DNA of 64,000 nt from an uncultured Gemmatimonadales bacterium (GTDB lineage Bacteria > Gemmatimonadota > Gemmatimonadetes > Palauibacterales > Palauibacteraceae): NCBI GenBank assembly GCA_947259585.1, contig CAMYMV010000001.1, positions 103,902 to 167,901 of the forward strand, written 5' to 3'. The first letter of the stretch is position 1. Each line of letters opens with the position of its first letter. The position numbers and the translations under genes are program-made. Under the pieces are notes generated by a model that searched no databases, was not told the origin of the DNA, and saw nothing but the letters and a program-made list of their open reading frames with translations. Shown here in pieces: positions 26,554 to 35,647 of this stretch.

Positions 26554-27007
26554 GAGAGCCGCGTTCCACCGCCGCATAGAGGATGCCAGACGTATCCACA
26601 TCGATCCATTCGTGATAGCCTATCACCTGATAGGTCAGCCACCGGGCGTCGATCTCACAAGATTATTGTTCACAAGCATTCGCGGTGGCCGAGTGCGAGC
26701 TCAAACGTCGGCGCTCTCCATATACCAACTACTCACCGAGCCTTATCGCGAGGGCGAGGACGGACTGGCTGAACGGGCGTTCAAGTACTTGGGGGGCCAT
26801 GCGGGGCTCGAGATCCTGCCGGTGACCGCGGCGGTGTCGCGGCAGGCGGCGGAGGTGCAGGCGAGCTTGGGGGGCACACCCGAGCGCTCGATCCAGGTGG
26901 CGACGGCGCTGCTGGGGGGCGCGAAGGCGTATGTGGCGCACAAGACAGCACTTCGGCGCATCGCCGGGATGGAGATTATCAGCCTGGATGATTTCGCGGG
27001 GGAGTAA
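26546..27007 (+). CDS. PIN-domain protein, active site largely degraded
   Basis: 153 aa from the GTG overlapping the antitoxin stop. The fold is PIN-like: IHIDPFVIAYHLIG at the N-terminus keeps the first Asp (D20). The second acidic residue is Gln (Q61 in SIYQLL). The PDAIHLATAL position reads PERSIQVATAL (R114), and the usual TND reads AHK (K133). Three of four acidic positions are therefore lost, so ribonuclease activity is doubtful. It may be an inactive regulator or a decaying toxin. The reading frame itself is intact. Confidence 0.75.
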   Translation: MSKRAAFHRRIEDARRIHIDPFVIAYHLIGQPPGVDLTRLLFTSIRGGRVRAQTSALSIYQLLTEPYREGEDGLAERAFKYLGGHAGLEILPVTAAVSRQAAEVQASLGGTPERSIQVATALLGGAKAYVAHKTALRRIAGMEIISLDDFAGE

Positions 27008-27064
27008 CGGCCGCGGCGGAGTAGGTGCTGCCGGGAAGGTGCGGCCGTCGCGATCGAGCCGTTC

Positions 27065-28318
27065 TCAGATGGGCCGGAAGAGTAGGCCGGACGGCATCTT
27101 GGGGGCGAAATAGGTCGACTTGGGCGGCAGGCGTCCTCCCTCTCGAACCACGGCCCATAGGCTCTGCATGGAGATCGGCGGCAGGAGGAAGCCGCCGGCG
27201 TCATGCTGCGGGCAGGCGCAGGCAACACCGGGATCCTGGTGATACGAGAGAAGGCCGGCCGCCGCTGCGGCGTCCGCGTCCCTGCCCGTAAAGCGACGCA
27301 GGATGAGCCGGTCCAGAAGGACGCAGGCGAGAGCGGCCTCGTTGGGCGTCAGCTCGGCCCGCTCGGCAGACCCGGGGCGCGGCTGCAGGATGAACGCCGG
27401 AGAGCCGGCCGGCGGCCCCGTGTCCGGGCCGGGCGACGCGAGGACGCCGATAGCCGTTCCCTCCCTGATCCGCACCTCCCGGGCGAGGGCTCGCGGTCCC
27501 TCCGGGCCGGGCTCGATCTCGAAGGAATCCTCCAGCTGGGAAAGCCAATCGGCAGGTAGCCCGCCCAGGCGCCGATGCGTCGCCTGGACGATGAGTCCGT
27601 CGTCGTGCTCGCTCACGATGGCGGCCAGGACGCGCCGCGCGCCGGGCCGGTCCGTGAGCTGCCGGGAAAGCTCGAGGGCCGTCTCGTAGCGGTGATGTCC
27701 GTCGGCGATGAGGAGATCGTCGTCAGCCACGACATCGAGGATCCTCTTCTGATGCTCGACGGGAATCACGCGGACGATATGCGTGATTCCGTCCTCCGTC
27801 GTCGCCTCCAGGATCGGCGCCGCCGAGCCCGCCCGCGCCAAGAGCTCGGGGAGCTCGCGCGCCGAGTCGCGGGCGACGAAGAAGATCGGCGAGAGCTGTG
27901 CATGGCACGCTTTCATCAGGGCCAGGCGGTCCTCCTTCGGTCCGCGGTGCGTGCGTTCGTGCGGAAGGACTTCGCCGCTCTCCAACCCAGCCAGCTCGAC
28001 CGCAGCCAGCACGGCATGGCGAACGACGGTGCGCCCCTCGTGGGAGAACTCCTGGCTGTAGGAGTAGGCTTGATCCCGGTCGGAGAGGGCCAGAACGCCT
28101 GAAGCCAGCCACTCGCTCATTCGGCTCGCCGCCAGGACGTATCGCTCAGGGCCGTCACCCTCGGGCAGAACTAGCCGGACGGCATTGAAGGGGCTCAGGT
28201 TCCGGAGGTGCTCGGCTGCCTCCGTTCCGATGACGTCGAACGGAGGAGAGAGGAGCTGTGACGGATCTCCGGCGGCTGCGGCGTAGCGCATCGACGCGGT
28301 CGGGAAGATCGATGCCAT
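27065..28318 (-). CDS. DUF1015 family protein
   Basis: 417 aa from MASIFPTASMRYAAAAG; the frame upstream is not conserved. Family motifs: LLSPPFDVIGTEAAEHL, PFNAVRLVLPEGDG, HERTHRGPKEDRLALM and LLIADGHHRYETALEL. DUF1015 proteins are widespread, cytosolic and of unproven function; no reaction is claimed. It is divergent from the HAD phosphatase gene across a 204-nt gap. Confidence 0.88.
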   Translation of the reverse strand: MASIFPTASMRYAAAAGDPSQLLSPPFDVIGTEAAEHLRNLSPFNAVRLVLPEGDGPERYVLAASRMSEWLASGVLALSDRDQAYSYSQEFSHEGRTVVRHAVLAAVELAGLESGEVLPHERTHRGPKEDRLALMKACHAQLSPIFFVARDSARELPELLARAGSAAPILEATTEDGITHIVRVIPVEHQKRILDVVADDDLLIADGHHRYETALELSRQLTDRPGARRVLAAIVSEHDDGLIVQATHRRLGGLPADWLSQLEDSFEIEPGPEGPRALAREVRIREGTAIGVLASPGPDTGPPAGSPAFILQPRPGSAERAELTPNEAALACVLLDRLILRRFTGRDADAAAAAGLLSYHQDPGVACACPQHDAGGFLLPPISMQSLWAVVREGGRLPPKSTYFAPKMPSGLLFRPI

Positions 28319-28522
28319 TCCGGTGCTCCTTGGCGCGAGTGATGCTCTGAAATCGACGCGAAGATACAGGCCGGAGTGCCTGCCGAACCAGGGTCGCCAT
28401 CTCTTGCAGGGCAGGTAACCGGAGCTAGGTTGCCCCGCCTGGTCTGGCGCGGCACTCAGTTCGACCGGACCGCAGACGCAAAACGCCCCCGTGAAACGCC
28501 GACGCAAGGAAGGAGAGCGGCA

Positions 28523-29323
28523 TTGCCGGATCGCCCAGTCGTTGCCGACGGTGCCGCATCGCGTTCGATCCTCGGGCTATTGGTGGACATCGACGGAACG
28601 CTTCACGTCGCCGGAAGGCCAATCGCAGGGGCTGCGGAGGCGCTCGATGCTCTGCGGGGGCGCGTCGCCTTCCTGTTCACGACGAACACGAGCCGCATGC
28701 CGCGATCCGAAGTGGCCACGGTCCTCGCCTCGCTGGGCTTCGAAGCTCGCGAGGAGGAGGTGCTGACGGCCACGGTGGCGGCGGCTCTCCGCCTTCGGGA
28801 GGATGGTATCACGCGCGTGCAGCTCCTCGCTCCGCAGTCGGTGATGCGGGATTTCTCAGCCTTCGAGATCACCGAAGCGGCACCCGAGGCGGTCGTCGTG
28901 GCAGACATGGGGGCGGACTTCACCTTCGAGATCCTCAACTCGGCCTTCCGTAGCCTGCTGGATGGCGCGCGCCTCGTGGCGATCCACAGGAACAGGTACT
29001 GGATCACCCAGGCGGGTCCGACGCTGGACGCGGGGCCCTTCGTCGCGGCGCTCGAGGTTGCGGCGCAGACGGAGGCGGAGCTCGTGGGGAAGCCGGCGCC
29101 GGCGTTCTTCGAGATGGCGGCTTCCATCCTCGGCCTTCCCCTGGATCGGCTCGCCGTGGTGGGTGACGATCCGGAGACGGACGTGGAGGGCGCTCGTCGT
29201 GCCGGCCTTCTTGCCATCCAGGTGCGGACCGGGAAGTTCGAGGCGGCCCGGCCGGAGGAGGCCGATCTCACCATCGACTCGATTCGGGACCTTCCACCCC
29301 TACTACTCGGTGCGGAAGCATGA
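28523..29323 (+). CDS. HAD-IIA family phosphatase (LHPP/NagD-like)
   Basis: 266 aa from TTG 28523, which is preceded by AAGGAGAG-type binding bases; the frame upstream is open but unconserved. HAD motifs: LLVDIDGTLHVAG (I), FTTNTSRMPRSE (II), LVGKPAPAFF (III, Lys) and VVGDDPETDVEGARRAG (IV). The C2-type cap between motifs II and III is typical of subclass IIA. The substrate is unknown. Its stop overlaps the next start (ATGA), coupling it to the M14 peptidase. Confidence 0.88.
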   Translation: MPDRPVVADGAASRSILGLLVDIDGTLHVAGRPIAGAAEALDALRGRVAFLFTTNTSRMPRSEVATVLASLGFEAREEEVLTATVAAALRLREDGITRVQLLAPQSVMRDFSAFEITEAAPEAVVVADMGADFTFEILNSAFRSLLDGARLVAIHRNRYWITQAGPTLDAGPFVAALEVAAQTEAELVGKPAPAFFEMAASILGLPLDRLAVVGDDPETDVEGARRAGLLAIQVRTGKFEAARPEEADLTIDSIRDLPPLLLGAEA

Positions 29324-31665
29324 ACTGTTCACGATCCTCCAGGCTTCTTCTCGGCGTGCTGGCAGCCGCCATCAGTCTCGGGTCGCAGGGGGAGGCGAGG
29401 GCTCAGCGGTCGCCCTCCGACTACCTCGGGTACCCGCTGGGTTCAGACCGGCTCCTCGCCGATTGGACGGACATAACTGGTTACCTGGCCGAGCTCGCGA
29501 GCGTTAGCGAGCGTGTCCGCATCGACACGCTGGGAAGTACCACGTTGGGCCGGCCCTTCGTGCTCCTTACGATCAGCGACCCGGCCAACCTCGCCTCCCT
29601 TGGCGATCTCCGGGAGACACAGCTACAGCTTGCGGACCCGAGACGGATCCGCGATCCGGAACACCTCGAGGAGCTCATTGGAGCCGGCCGGAGCATCGTG
29701 CTCATCACCTGCTCCGTTCACTCCACCGAGGTCGGCAGCACGCAGGTTCCACTTCGCATCGCCTATAGGCTGGCGACCTCGGACGAGCCGGATGTCCAGG
29801 AGATCCTCGCCAACACGGTCCTGCTGCTCATCCCATCTCTGAACCCCGACGGGGTGGACAAGGTGATCGCCTGGTACAGGTCCTCCGTCGGTACGGAATG
29901 GGAGGGAGCGCCACCGCCCTTCCTCTACCACCACTACATCGGGCACGACAACAATCGGGACTGGTACGCCTTCACGCAGATCGAGACACAGCTGACCGTC
30001 GATCAGGCGCACAACGCCTGGCACCCGCAGATCGTGCACGACATCCACCAGCAGGGACGCCACGGGAGTCGCTTCTTCGTGCCGCCCTGGATCGATCCGA
30101 TCGAGCCGAACGTGGACCCGATGGTCGTCGCCTCTGGGAACGCTCTCGGATCGGAGATCGCGTGGAGCCTCCTGCGGGAGGGCAAGAAAGGCGTCGTGCT
30201 CAACGCGACCTACGACGCCTGGACGCCGGCGCGTGCCTACCAGCACTACCACGCCGGCGTTCGGATCCTCACCGAGACGGCGAGCGCGAAGCTGGCCACG
30301 CCCGTGGAGGTGGACCCCGAGGATCTCGAGCCCGGCCGCGGATTCGATCCGCACGAAAGATCATGGAATTTCCCGGTACCGTGGGAGGGGGGGAGTTGGC
30401 ATCTGGCGGACATCGTCGACTACATGGAGTCCGGGGCGTTCGCACTCCTGAGACATGCCGCCCGGAACCGCGAGACCTGGCTGCGGAACTTCGTCGGCAT
30501 AGGAGAGCGAGCGGTGGCCGGGTGGCCGAGTTGGCCGGCGGCCTGGATCGTTCCTCCGAGAGGCGACGAAGGAGCGAGGGGTCCATGGCCCGAGATCGGG
30601 GTGGCTCGGCTGATCGGTGTGCTCCGGGCGGGAGATGTGGAGGTGGATCGCGCGCTCGAACCCTTCGAGGTCGAGGGTCGGGGTTTCCCCGCCGGCTCGT
30701 ATATCATCGCGATGCGCCAGCCCTACGCGGCGTTCGCCCAGACCCTGCTAGAGGCCCAGCGGTACCCGGACCGCCGGGCCTACGAGGGCGGGCCTCTTCT
30801 GAAGCCGTACGACGTGACGGCGCACACGCTGCCGTTGCTGTTCGGCGTCGAGGTCGTGGCGGTGGAAGCGCCCATCGAGGTGGAGAGGGAAGTCGTCCTC
30901 GAGGCACCGGCCTATCCGGTGCCACTCTCGGAGGCCGCGGGCCTGGTGGGGTCTTACGAGCGTGTCGCCCTATATCAGCCCTGGGATCCCTCCATGGATG
31001 AGGGCTGGACCCGCTGGATCTTCGACCGGTACGGAGTGCCTTACGGCACGGTCCACAACGCGGATATCAACGGCGACGCTCTCGAGGGCTTCACCTCGGT
31101 GCTCCTCGCCTCGATACCTGCCAAAGTGCTTCGAGATGGCTGGGCGCCGGACTCACTCCCCGCTGAGTTCACGGGCGGAGTGAAGGCCGAGGGTGTCGCG
31201 GCCCTGCGCCGTTTCGTGGAGGACGGCGGGACGCTGGTCGCCTTGGATCGATCCGTCGAGTGGGTGATCGAAGAGCTGGACCTACCCGTACGAAACCTGC
31301 TGTCCGGCCTGGAAGATGAGGCGTATGCGGCCCCGGGGTCGCTCGTCCGTATCGAGCTGGAATCCGGACATCCGATGGCGGCGCGCATGCCCCCGGCCGC
31401 GGCCGGCTGGCTGCAGGGGGGGCTGGCGCTGGAAGCAGCCCAGGATGCGCGTGTGCGCGTGGTCGCGCGCTACGCGAGCGAAGGGCTCCTCTTGAGTGGT
31501 TGGCTTCAGGGCGAAGAGCACCTGGTGGGGCATCCGGCCATCGTCGACGTACCGCTGGGCGCAGGTCGCGTGGTCCTCTTCGGCATCCGGCCTCAGTACC
31601 GGGGCCAGTCTCTCGCTACCCTACCCCTTCTTTTCAACGCCCTGAAAACGGCGCCCGACGACTAA
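29320..31665 (+). CDS. Secreted M14-family zinc carboxypeptidase-like protein
   Basis: 781 aa. Signal peptide (SSRLLLGVLAAAISLGSQGEARA). The M14 core has the zinc ligands HSTEVG (H-x-x-E) and a distal His in IVHDIHQQGRHG, plus SLNPDGVDK and HDNNRDWYAF, which resemble substrate-binding segments; RILTETASA supplies a candidate catalytic Glu. The last 350 residues form further domains, including a GATase-like segment near LLASIPAKVLRDGW. Probably periplasmic or extracellular; the peptide substrate is unknown. Confidence 0.85.
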   Translation: MNCSRSSRLLLGVLAAAISLGSQGEARAQRSPSDYLGYPLGSDRLLADWTDITGYLAELASVSERVRIDTLGSTTLGRPFVLLTISDPANLASLGDLRETQLQLADPRRIRDPEHLEELIGAGRSIVLITCSVHSTEVGSTQVPLRIAYRLATSDEPDVQEILANTVLLLIPSLNPDGVDKVIAWYRSSVGTEWEGAPPPFLYHHYIGHDNNRDWYAFTQIETQLTVDQAHNAWHPQIVHDIHQQGRHGSRFFVPPWIDPIEPNVDPMVVASGNALGSEIAWSLLREGKKGVVLNATYDAWTPARAYQHYHAGVRILTETASAKLATPVEVDPEDLEPGRGFDPHERSWNFPVPWEGGSWHLADIVDYMESGAFALLRHAARNRETWLRNFVGIGERAVAGWPSWPAAWIVPPRGDEGARGPWPEIGVARLIGVLRAGDVEVDRALEPFEVEGRGFPAGSYIIAMRQPYAAFAQTLLEAQRYPDRRAYEGGPLLKPYDVTAHTLPLLFGVEVVAVEAPIEVEREVVLEAPAYPVPLSEAAGLVGSYERVALYQPWDPSMDEGWTRWIFDRYGVPYGTVHNADINGDALEGFTSVLLASIPAKVLRDGWAPDSLPAEFTGGVKAEGVAALRRFVEDGGTLVALDRSVEWVIEELDLPVRNLLSGLEDEAYAAPGSLVRIELESGHPMAARMPPAAAGWLQGGLALEAAQDARVRVVARYASEGLLLSGWLQGEEHLVGHPAIVDVPLGAGRVVLFGIRPQYRGQSLATLPLLFNALKTAPDD

Positions 31666-31721
31666 CGACTGGCCCCCGAGGCTCCGGGCCCGGCCAAGAA
31701 ACCCTTTTCCGAGGACGTCCG

Positions 31722-33263
31722 CTAGACCACGTCCTCCGGGAAGGTCTCGAGCACTTCCTGGACCTTGTTCAGGAAGAAGGCGGCCATCGCGCCGTCGACG
31801 ACCCGATGGTCGTAGCTCAGCCCGAAATACGACATGTGTCGAACCCCGATGGCGTCTCCTCCCAGGTCATCCCTGACGACGACAGGGCGCTTCTCGATCA
31901 CCCCCGTGCCGAGGATCGCCACCTGGGGCTGGTTGATGATCGGCGTTCCGAAGAGGTTTCCAAACACGCCGACGTTCGTGATCGTGAACGTGCCGCCCTG
32001 AATGTCATCGAAGTCGAGCGTCCGGGTACGCGCCTTCTCCGCCAGCGCGTTCGCTCCCTCCGCCAGGCCCATCAAGCTGAGTCGATCCGCGTTCTTCAGC
32101 ACCGGCACGATCAGCTCGCGTCCGTCGTCGATGGCAACCGCGATTCCAAGATTGATGTCGCCATGGTAGACGATCCGGGTGCCGTCGACGGAGGCGTTGA
32201 GAATGGGGTAGGCCTTCAAGCCTTCGACGATGGCCCTCATGATGAACGGGCCGTACGTCAGTTTGACGCCCTCGGCCTCGAACTGTGGCTTGAACTTCCT
32301 GCGCAGCTTGACGACGCGCTCGAAGTCGATCTCCGTGACCGACGTGACATGCGCGGAGACGTGCTGCGACATGAGCATGTGCTCCATCGTGCGAAGCCGA
32401 ACACGGCTCATATCCTCCACGCGGTCGCTCTCGCGGATCGGCACGCGAGGCAGCTTGACCTCCAGCGTCGCTCCGTGGATCGGAAGGTGCATCACGCCGG
32501 GCGGCCCTGCGGGCGCCGCCGCGGCGGATGGTACCCCCGGCGTCGGGGTGAGCGGGGCTGCCGTCGCGGCGGTCGCTGGGACTTCCGCAGCGGTCGCGGG
32601 GACTTCCGCGGCGCCGGGAGCGGCAGTGCCCGGTTCCATCCCCCTCTCGTCGATAAAGGTCAGGATGTCGTCACGCGTGACCCGGCCGGCGATACCGGAA
32701 CCCTCGATCTGGGCAATCTCCACCCCGTGTTCGGCAGCGATCTTCCGGACGAGCGGCGTGGAGCGGGTGCGCAGGCGCTCCTCCCGCGATCCTGGTTCGG
32801 TGCGCTCTTCTGGCGATGCGGCGGGTTGCTCGACCGCTTCCGCTGTGGCCGGGGCCTCGGCGACTATCGGCTCCTGCGTCGGTGACGGAAGCTCGACGGG
32901 TGACGGAGGCTCCGGTGCGAGCAAAGCCGGCTCGACGGCCTCCTCGGGTGTCTCTGCAACGGGCGCCGTTGCGGGCTGGGCTTCTGCGTCCGCCGCAGGC
33001 CCCTCTTCTGCCGCCGCTCCCGCCTCCGTCTCGATGCGCGCGACGATGGTGTTCACCTCGACCGTGTCGCCCTCCGCGACCAGGATCTCCGCGAGGACTC
33101 CGCTGGCGGGAGACGGGATATCGGCGTCGACCTTGTCGGTGGAGATCTCGAAGAGATCCTCGTCCCGTTCGACCTCGGCGCCGACCTCCTTCATCCACTT
33201 CGTCAGGGTGCCCTCGGCGATCGATTCGCCCATCTGCGGCATGATCACATCGACCTTGGCCAT
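31722..33263 (-). CDS. 2-oxoacid dehydrogenase E2 (dihydrolipoyl acyltransferase)
   Basis: 513 aa. An N-terminal lipoyl domain has EISTDKVDADIPSP with the modified Lys near residue 47. A long Ala/Pro/Glu linker follows, then a peripheral-subunit-binding domain (STPLVRKIAAEHGVEIAQIEGSG), a second Ala/Pro linker and a catalytic domain ending in SYDHRVVDGAMAAFFL (H...DG). Last gene of the E1alpha-E1beta-E2 operon. The branched-chain 2-oxoacid (BCKDH) type is most likely; pyruvate or 2-oxoglutarate specificity cannot be excluded. No E3 gene is adjacent. Confidence 0.92.
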   Translation of the reverse strand: MAKVDVIMPQMGESIAEGTLTKWMKEVGAEVERDEDLFEISTDKVDADIPSPASGVLAEILVAEGDTVEVNTIVARIETEAGAAAEEGPAADAEAQPATAPVAETPEEAVEPALLAPEPPSPVELPSPTQEPIVAEAPATAEAVEQPAASPEERTEPGSREERLRTRSTPLVRKIAAEHGVEIAQIEGSGIAGRVTRDDILTFIDERGMEPGTAAPGAAEVPATAAEVPATAATAAPLTPTPGVPSAAAAPAGPPGVMHLPIHGATLEVKLPRVPIRESDRVEDMSRVRLRTMEHMLMSQHVSAHVTSVTEIDFERVVKLRRKFKPQFEAEGVKLTYGPFIMRAIVEGLKAYPILNASVDGTRIVYHGDINLGIAVAIDDGRELIVPVLKNADRLSLMGLAEGANALAEKARTRTLDFDDIQGGTFTITNVGVFGNLFGTPIINQPQVAILGTGVIEKRPVVVRDDLGGDAIGVRHMSYFGLSYDHRVVDGAMAAFFLNKVQEVLETFPEDVV

Positions 33264-33319
33264 CTACGTCGTCTCTCTTTCTGCGGGCACGAAGCCCTGA
33301 GCCGGAGCCCGCGGCGCTC

Positions 33320-34369
33320 TCAATACGCGAGCATCCAACGGGCGGCGTCCACGATGTCAGCGGTTTGGGGCAGGTAGTATTCCTCGAGAGGAGGAGCGAA
33401 CGGGACCGGAGTGTCGAGGGCGGTAACCCGCCGAATCGGTGCGTCGAGCCATTCGAACGCCTCCTCACAGATCTGCGAGGCGATCTCGCCGGCGAATCCT
33501 CCGAAGCGTGGCGCCTCGTGGACGATGAGCACGCGTCCCGTTCGCTTGACGCTCTCCACGATGGTGCTCGTGTCGAGGGGGCGGAGCGTCCGCAGATCCA
33601 GCACCTCCAGCTCCGCGCCATCTTCCTCGGAGATGCGCGACGCGGCCTCCTCGGCCTTGTACACCATCGCGCCGTAGGTCACGATGGTCAGATCCGATCC
33701 GGGCCGGTGAGTCCGTGCCGCGCCCAGGGGCACGATGATCTCTTCGTCGATCGGCAGCTCTTCCTTGATCCGCCGGTACAGGTACTTGTGCTCGAAGTAG
33801 AGAACGGGATCGGGGTCGCGGATGGCGGCGCGCAGCAGGCCCTTCGCATCACGCGCGGTCGCCGGCGCCACCATTTTCAGGCCGGCCACATTGGCGAAAT
33901 ACGATTCCACGTTCTGCGAGTGAAACGGGCCGGCGTGCGCCCCGCCGCCGCACGGGCCCCGTATCACCAGAGGCGCCCCGACGCCGGTTCGGTAGCGGAC
34001 CTTCGCGGCGAAATTGACGATCATGTCGAAGGCCGGTGCGATGAAATCGATGAACTGCATCTCAGCGATCGGCTTGAAACCCATGTGAGCCGCGCCGATC
34101 GCGGCACCGACGATGGCCGCTTCCGAGATCGGTGTGTCGATGATCCGTTCCGGACCGAACTCATCCAGGAAGCCCTCGGTGATCTTGAAGGCCCCGCCAT
34201 AGGTTCCCACATCCTCGCCGAGAAGGAATACGGTCGGGTCGGTCGTCATCTCCTCCCACATCGCCTCCCGGATCGCCTCCAGGTAGGTCGTTTCCTTCGT
34301 TCCGCGCTCCGCTTCCTGGCCTGTCGGAGGACGGTTCTGCCTGCCGGATTCGATCTTCGAGTCGCTCAT
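33320..34369 (-). CDS. 2-oxoacid dehydrogenase E1 component, beta subunit
   Basis: 349 aa from MSDSKIESGRQNRPP. Transketolase-like fold: TTYLEAIREAMWEEM, FLLGEDVGTYGGAFKIT, RIIDTPISEAAIVGAAIGAA and AGPFHSQNVESYFANVAGLK. Forms the alpha2beta2 E1 with the product of the upstream gene. The start overlaps the E1alpha stop by 4 nt (ATGA). The first 30 residues are polar and not conserved. Confidence 0.94.
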   Translation of the reverse strand: MSDSKIESGRQNRPPTGQEAERGTKETTYLEAIREAMWEEMTTDPTVFLLGEDVGTYGGAFKITEGFLDEFGPERIIDTPISEAAIVGAAIGAAHMGFKPIAEMQFIDFIAPAFDMIVNFAAKVRYRTGVGAPLVIRGPCGGGAHAGPFHSQNVESYFANVAGLKMVAPATARDAKGLLRAAIRDPDPVLYFEHKYLYRRIKEELPIDEEIIVPLGAARTHRPGSDLTIVTYGAMVYKAEEAASRISEEDGAELEVLDLRTLRPLDTSTIVESVKRTGRVLIVHEAPRFGGFAGEIASQICEEAFEWLDAPIRRVTALDTPVPFAPPLEEYYLPQTADIVDAARWMLAY

Positions 34370-35472
34370 GGTCGCGTGGAAGCGGGTTGACCGAGGTCTT
34401 CGTACACCGCTGCCCGGCGGGTCCATGGAACCGGTATCCGCTCTCCCTCGACCGTCCGGAATCTCGCGCCCTCGGGCTCGGGCATCGGCGCGGAAAGAGC
34501 CTCCTCTACGGCGGCAGAGAGCTCACGTCGCGCCGCCTCCTTCACGACCGCCAGAGACGGGCGCGATTCGAACCCCGAGTCGATGAGGTAACGCTCGAAG
34601 AGATCGATGGGGTCGCGCGCACGCCATTCGTGGAGATCCGCCTCCGGCACGTACTCCTGCGCGTCATGCTGGGCATGGCCATACATGCGGTACGTTTCGG
34701 CCACGATCAGCGTCACGCCGTCACCGCGTCGCGCCCGGTCGACCGCCCGTCGTGTCTCGTCATAGACATGGAGGACGTCATTGCCGTCGACGGATGCGGC
34801 GGACACGCCGTAGGCGGCAGCGACGTCGATCCAATCGGCGACCGCGGCCTGCTGATCACTGCGCGTGGCGAAGGCCCACCGGTTGTGGATGAGGATGACC
34901 ACCAACGGGAGACGCTGAACGGCGGCGAGATTGAGTCCCTCGTGGGCGGCGCCCGTTCGGCTGGCGCCGTCGCCCAGATAGGTCAAGCAGACGCGCCGCT
35001 CGCCGCGCAGGCGAAACGCCAGAGCCACCCCGTTGAGCACGCAGAGCTGTGCGCCCAGCGGACCGATGGGACCGAGAAGGCCCAAATGCGGGATGGTGAC
35101 GTGATGCGACTTGTCCCTCCCGGCCGAGGGCGATCCGTCACGGGCCAGATACTGGAGCAGCAGCATCCGCGGGTCGAGCCCTCGCGTGAGGAGCGCGCCC
35201 ATCTCCCTCAGGGAGGGGGCCAGCCAGTCGCCCTCCTCGAGCGCGAAGGCGCTGCCGACCACCGTCGCTTCCTGACCTCGCCCGTCATACAGGTCGCCGA
35301 CCACCTGACCTTGCTTGAGCAGATGTTCGAGTCGCTCCTCGAGCCCACGGCTCAACACGAGATACCGGAACAGCTCTCGGAGCTCTTCACTCGTCAGTGA
35401 TGACAAAACGCCACTCCGCCAGGTGATCGCCGGGCGGTCGCCGGCGACCGCCATCCGTTTCCGTCCCATCAT
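34366..35472 (-). CDS. 2-oxoacid dehydrogenase E1 component, alpha subunit
   Basis: 368 aa. The thiamine diphosphate motif runs from YLGDGASRTGAAHEGL to VVILIHNRWAF (GDG ... N). The phosphorylation-loop region is ETYRMYGHAQHDAQEYVP. First gene of the operon; most like the branched-chain type (E1alpha/E1beta/E2 as separate chains). A later ATG (MAVAGDRP) could also be used. The 175-nt gap upstream holds a probable promoter region but no gene. Confidence 0.92.
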   Translation of the reverse strand: MMGRKRMAVAGDRPAITWRSGVLSSLTSEELRELFRYLVLSRGLEERLEHLLKQGQVVGDLYDGRGQEATVVGSAFALEEGDWLAPSLREMGALLTRGLDPRMLLLQYLARDGSPSAGRDKSHHVTIPHLGLLGPIGPLGAQLCVLNGVALAFRLRGERRVCLTYLGDGASRTGAAHEGLNLAAVQRLPLVVILIHNRWAFATRSDQQAAVADWIDVAAAYGVSAASVDGNDVLHVYDETRRAVDRARRGDGVTLIVAETYRMYGHAQHDAQEYVPEADLHEWRARDPIDLFERYLIDSGFESRPSLAVVKEAARRELSAAVEEALSAPMPEPEGARFRTVEGERIPVPWTRRAAVYEDLGQPASTRP

Positions 35473-35647
35473 CAGGGGCGAATCCTGCGAAGATACCGTG
35501 AATCCGGAGCGGTTTCAATCGGCAGGTATCGGAGCGGGATATCGGTCAGCGCCCAATACACAAGTTGATGTCGCCGCTTTACCTTAGCGCTTTACCTGAA
35601 GGGGGATGCGAAACAAAGGCAGGGGGTACTCGGGCAGAACGTGTCTC

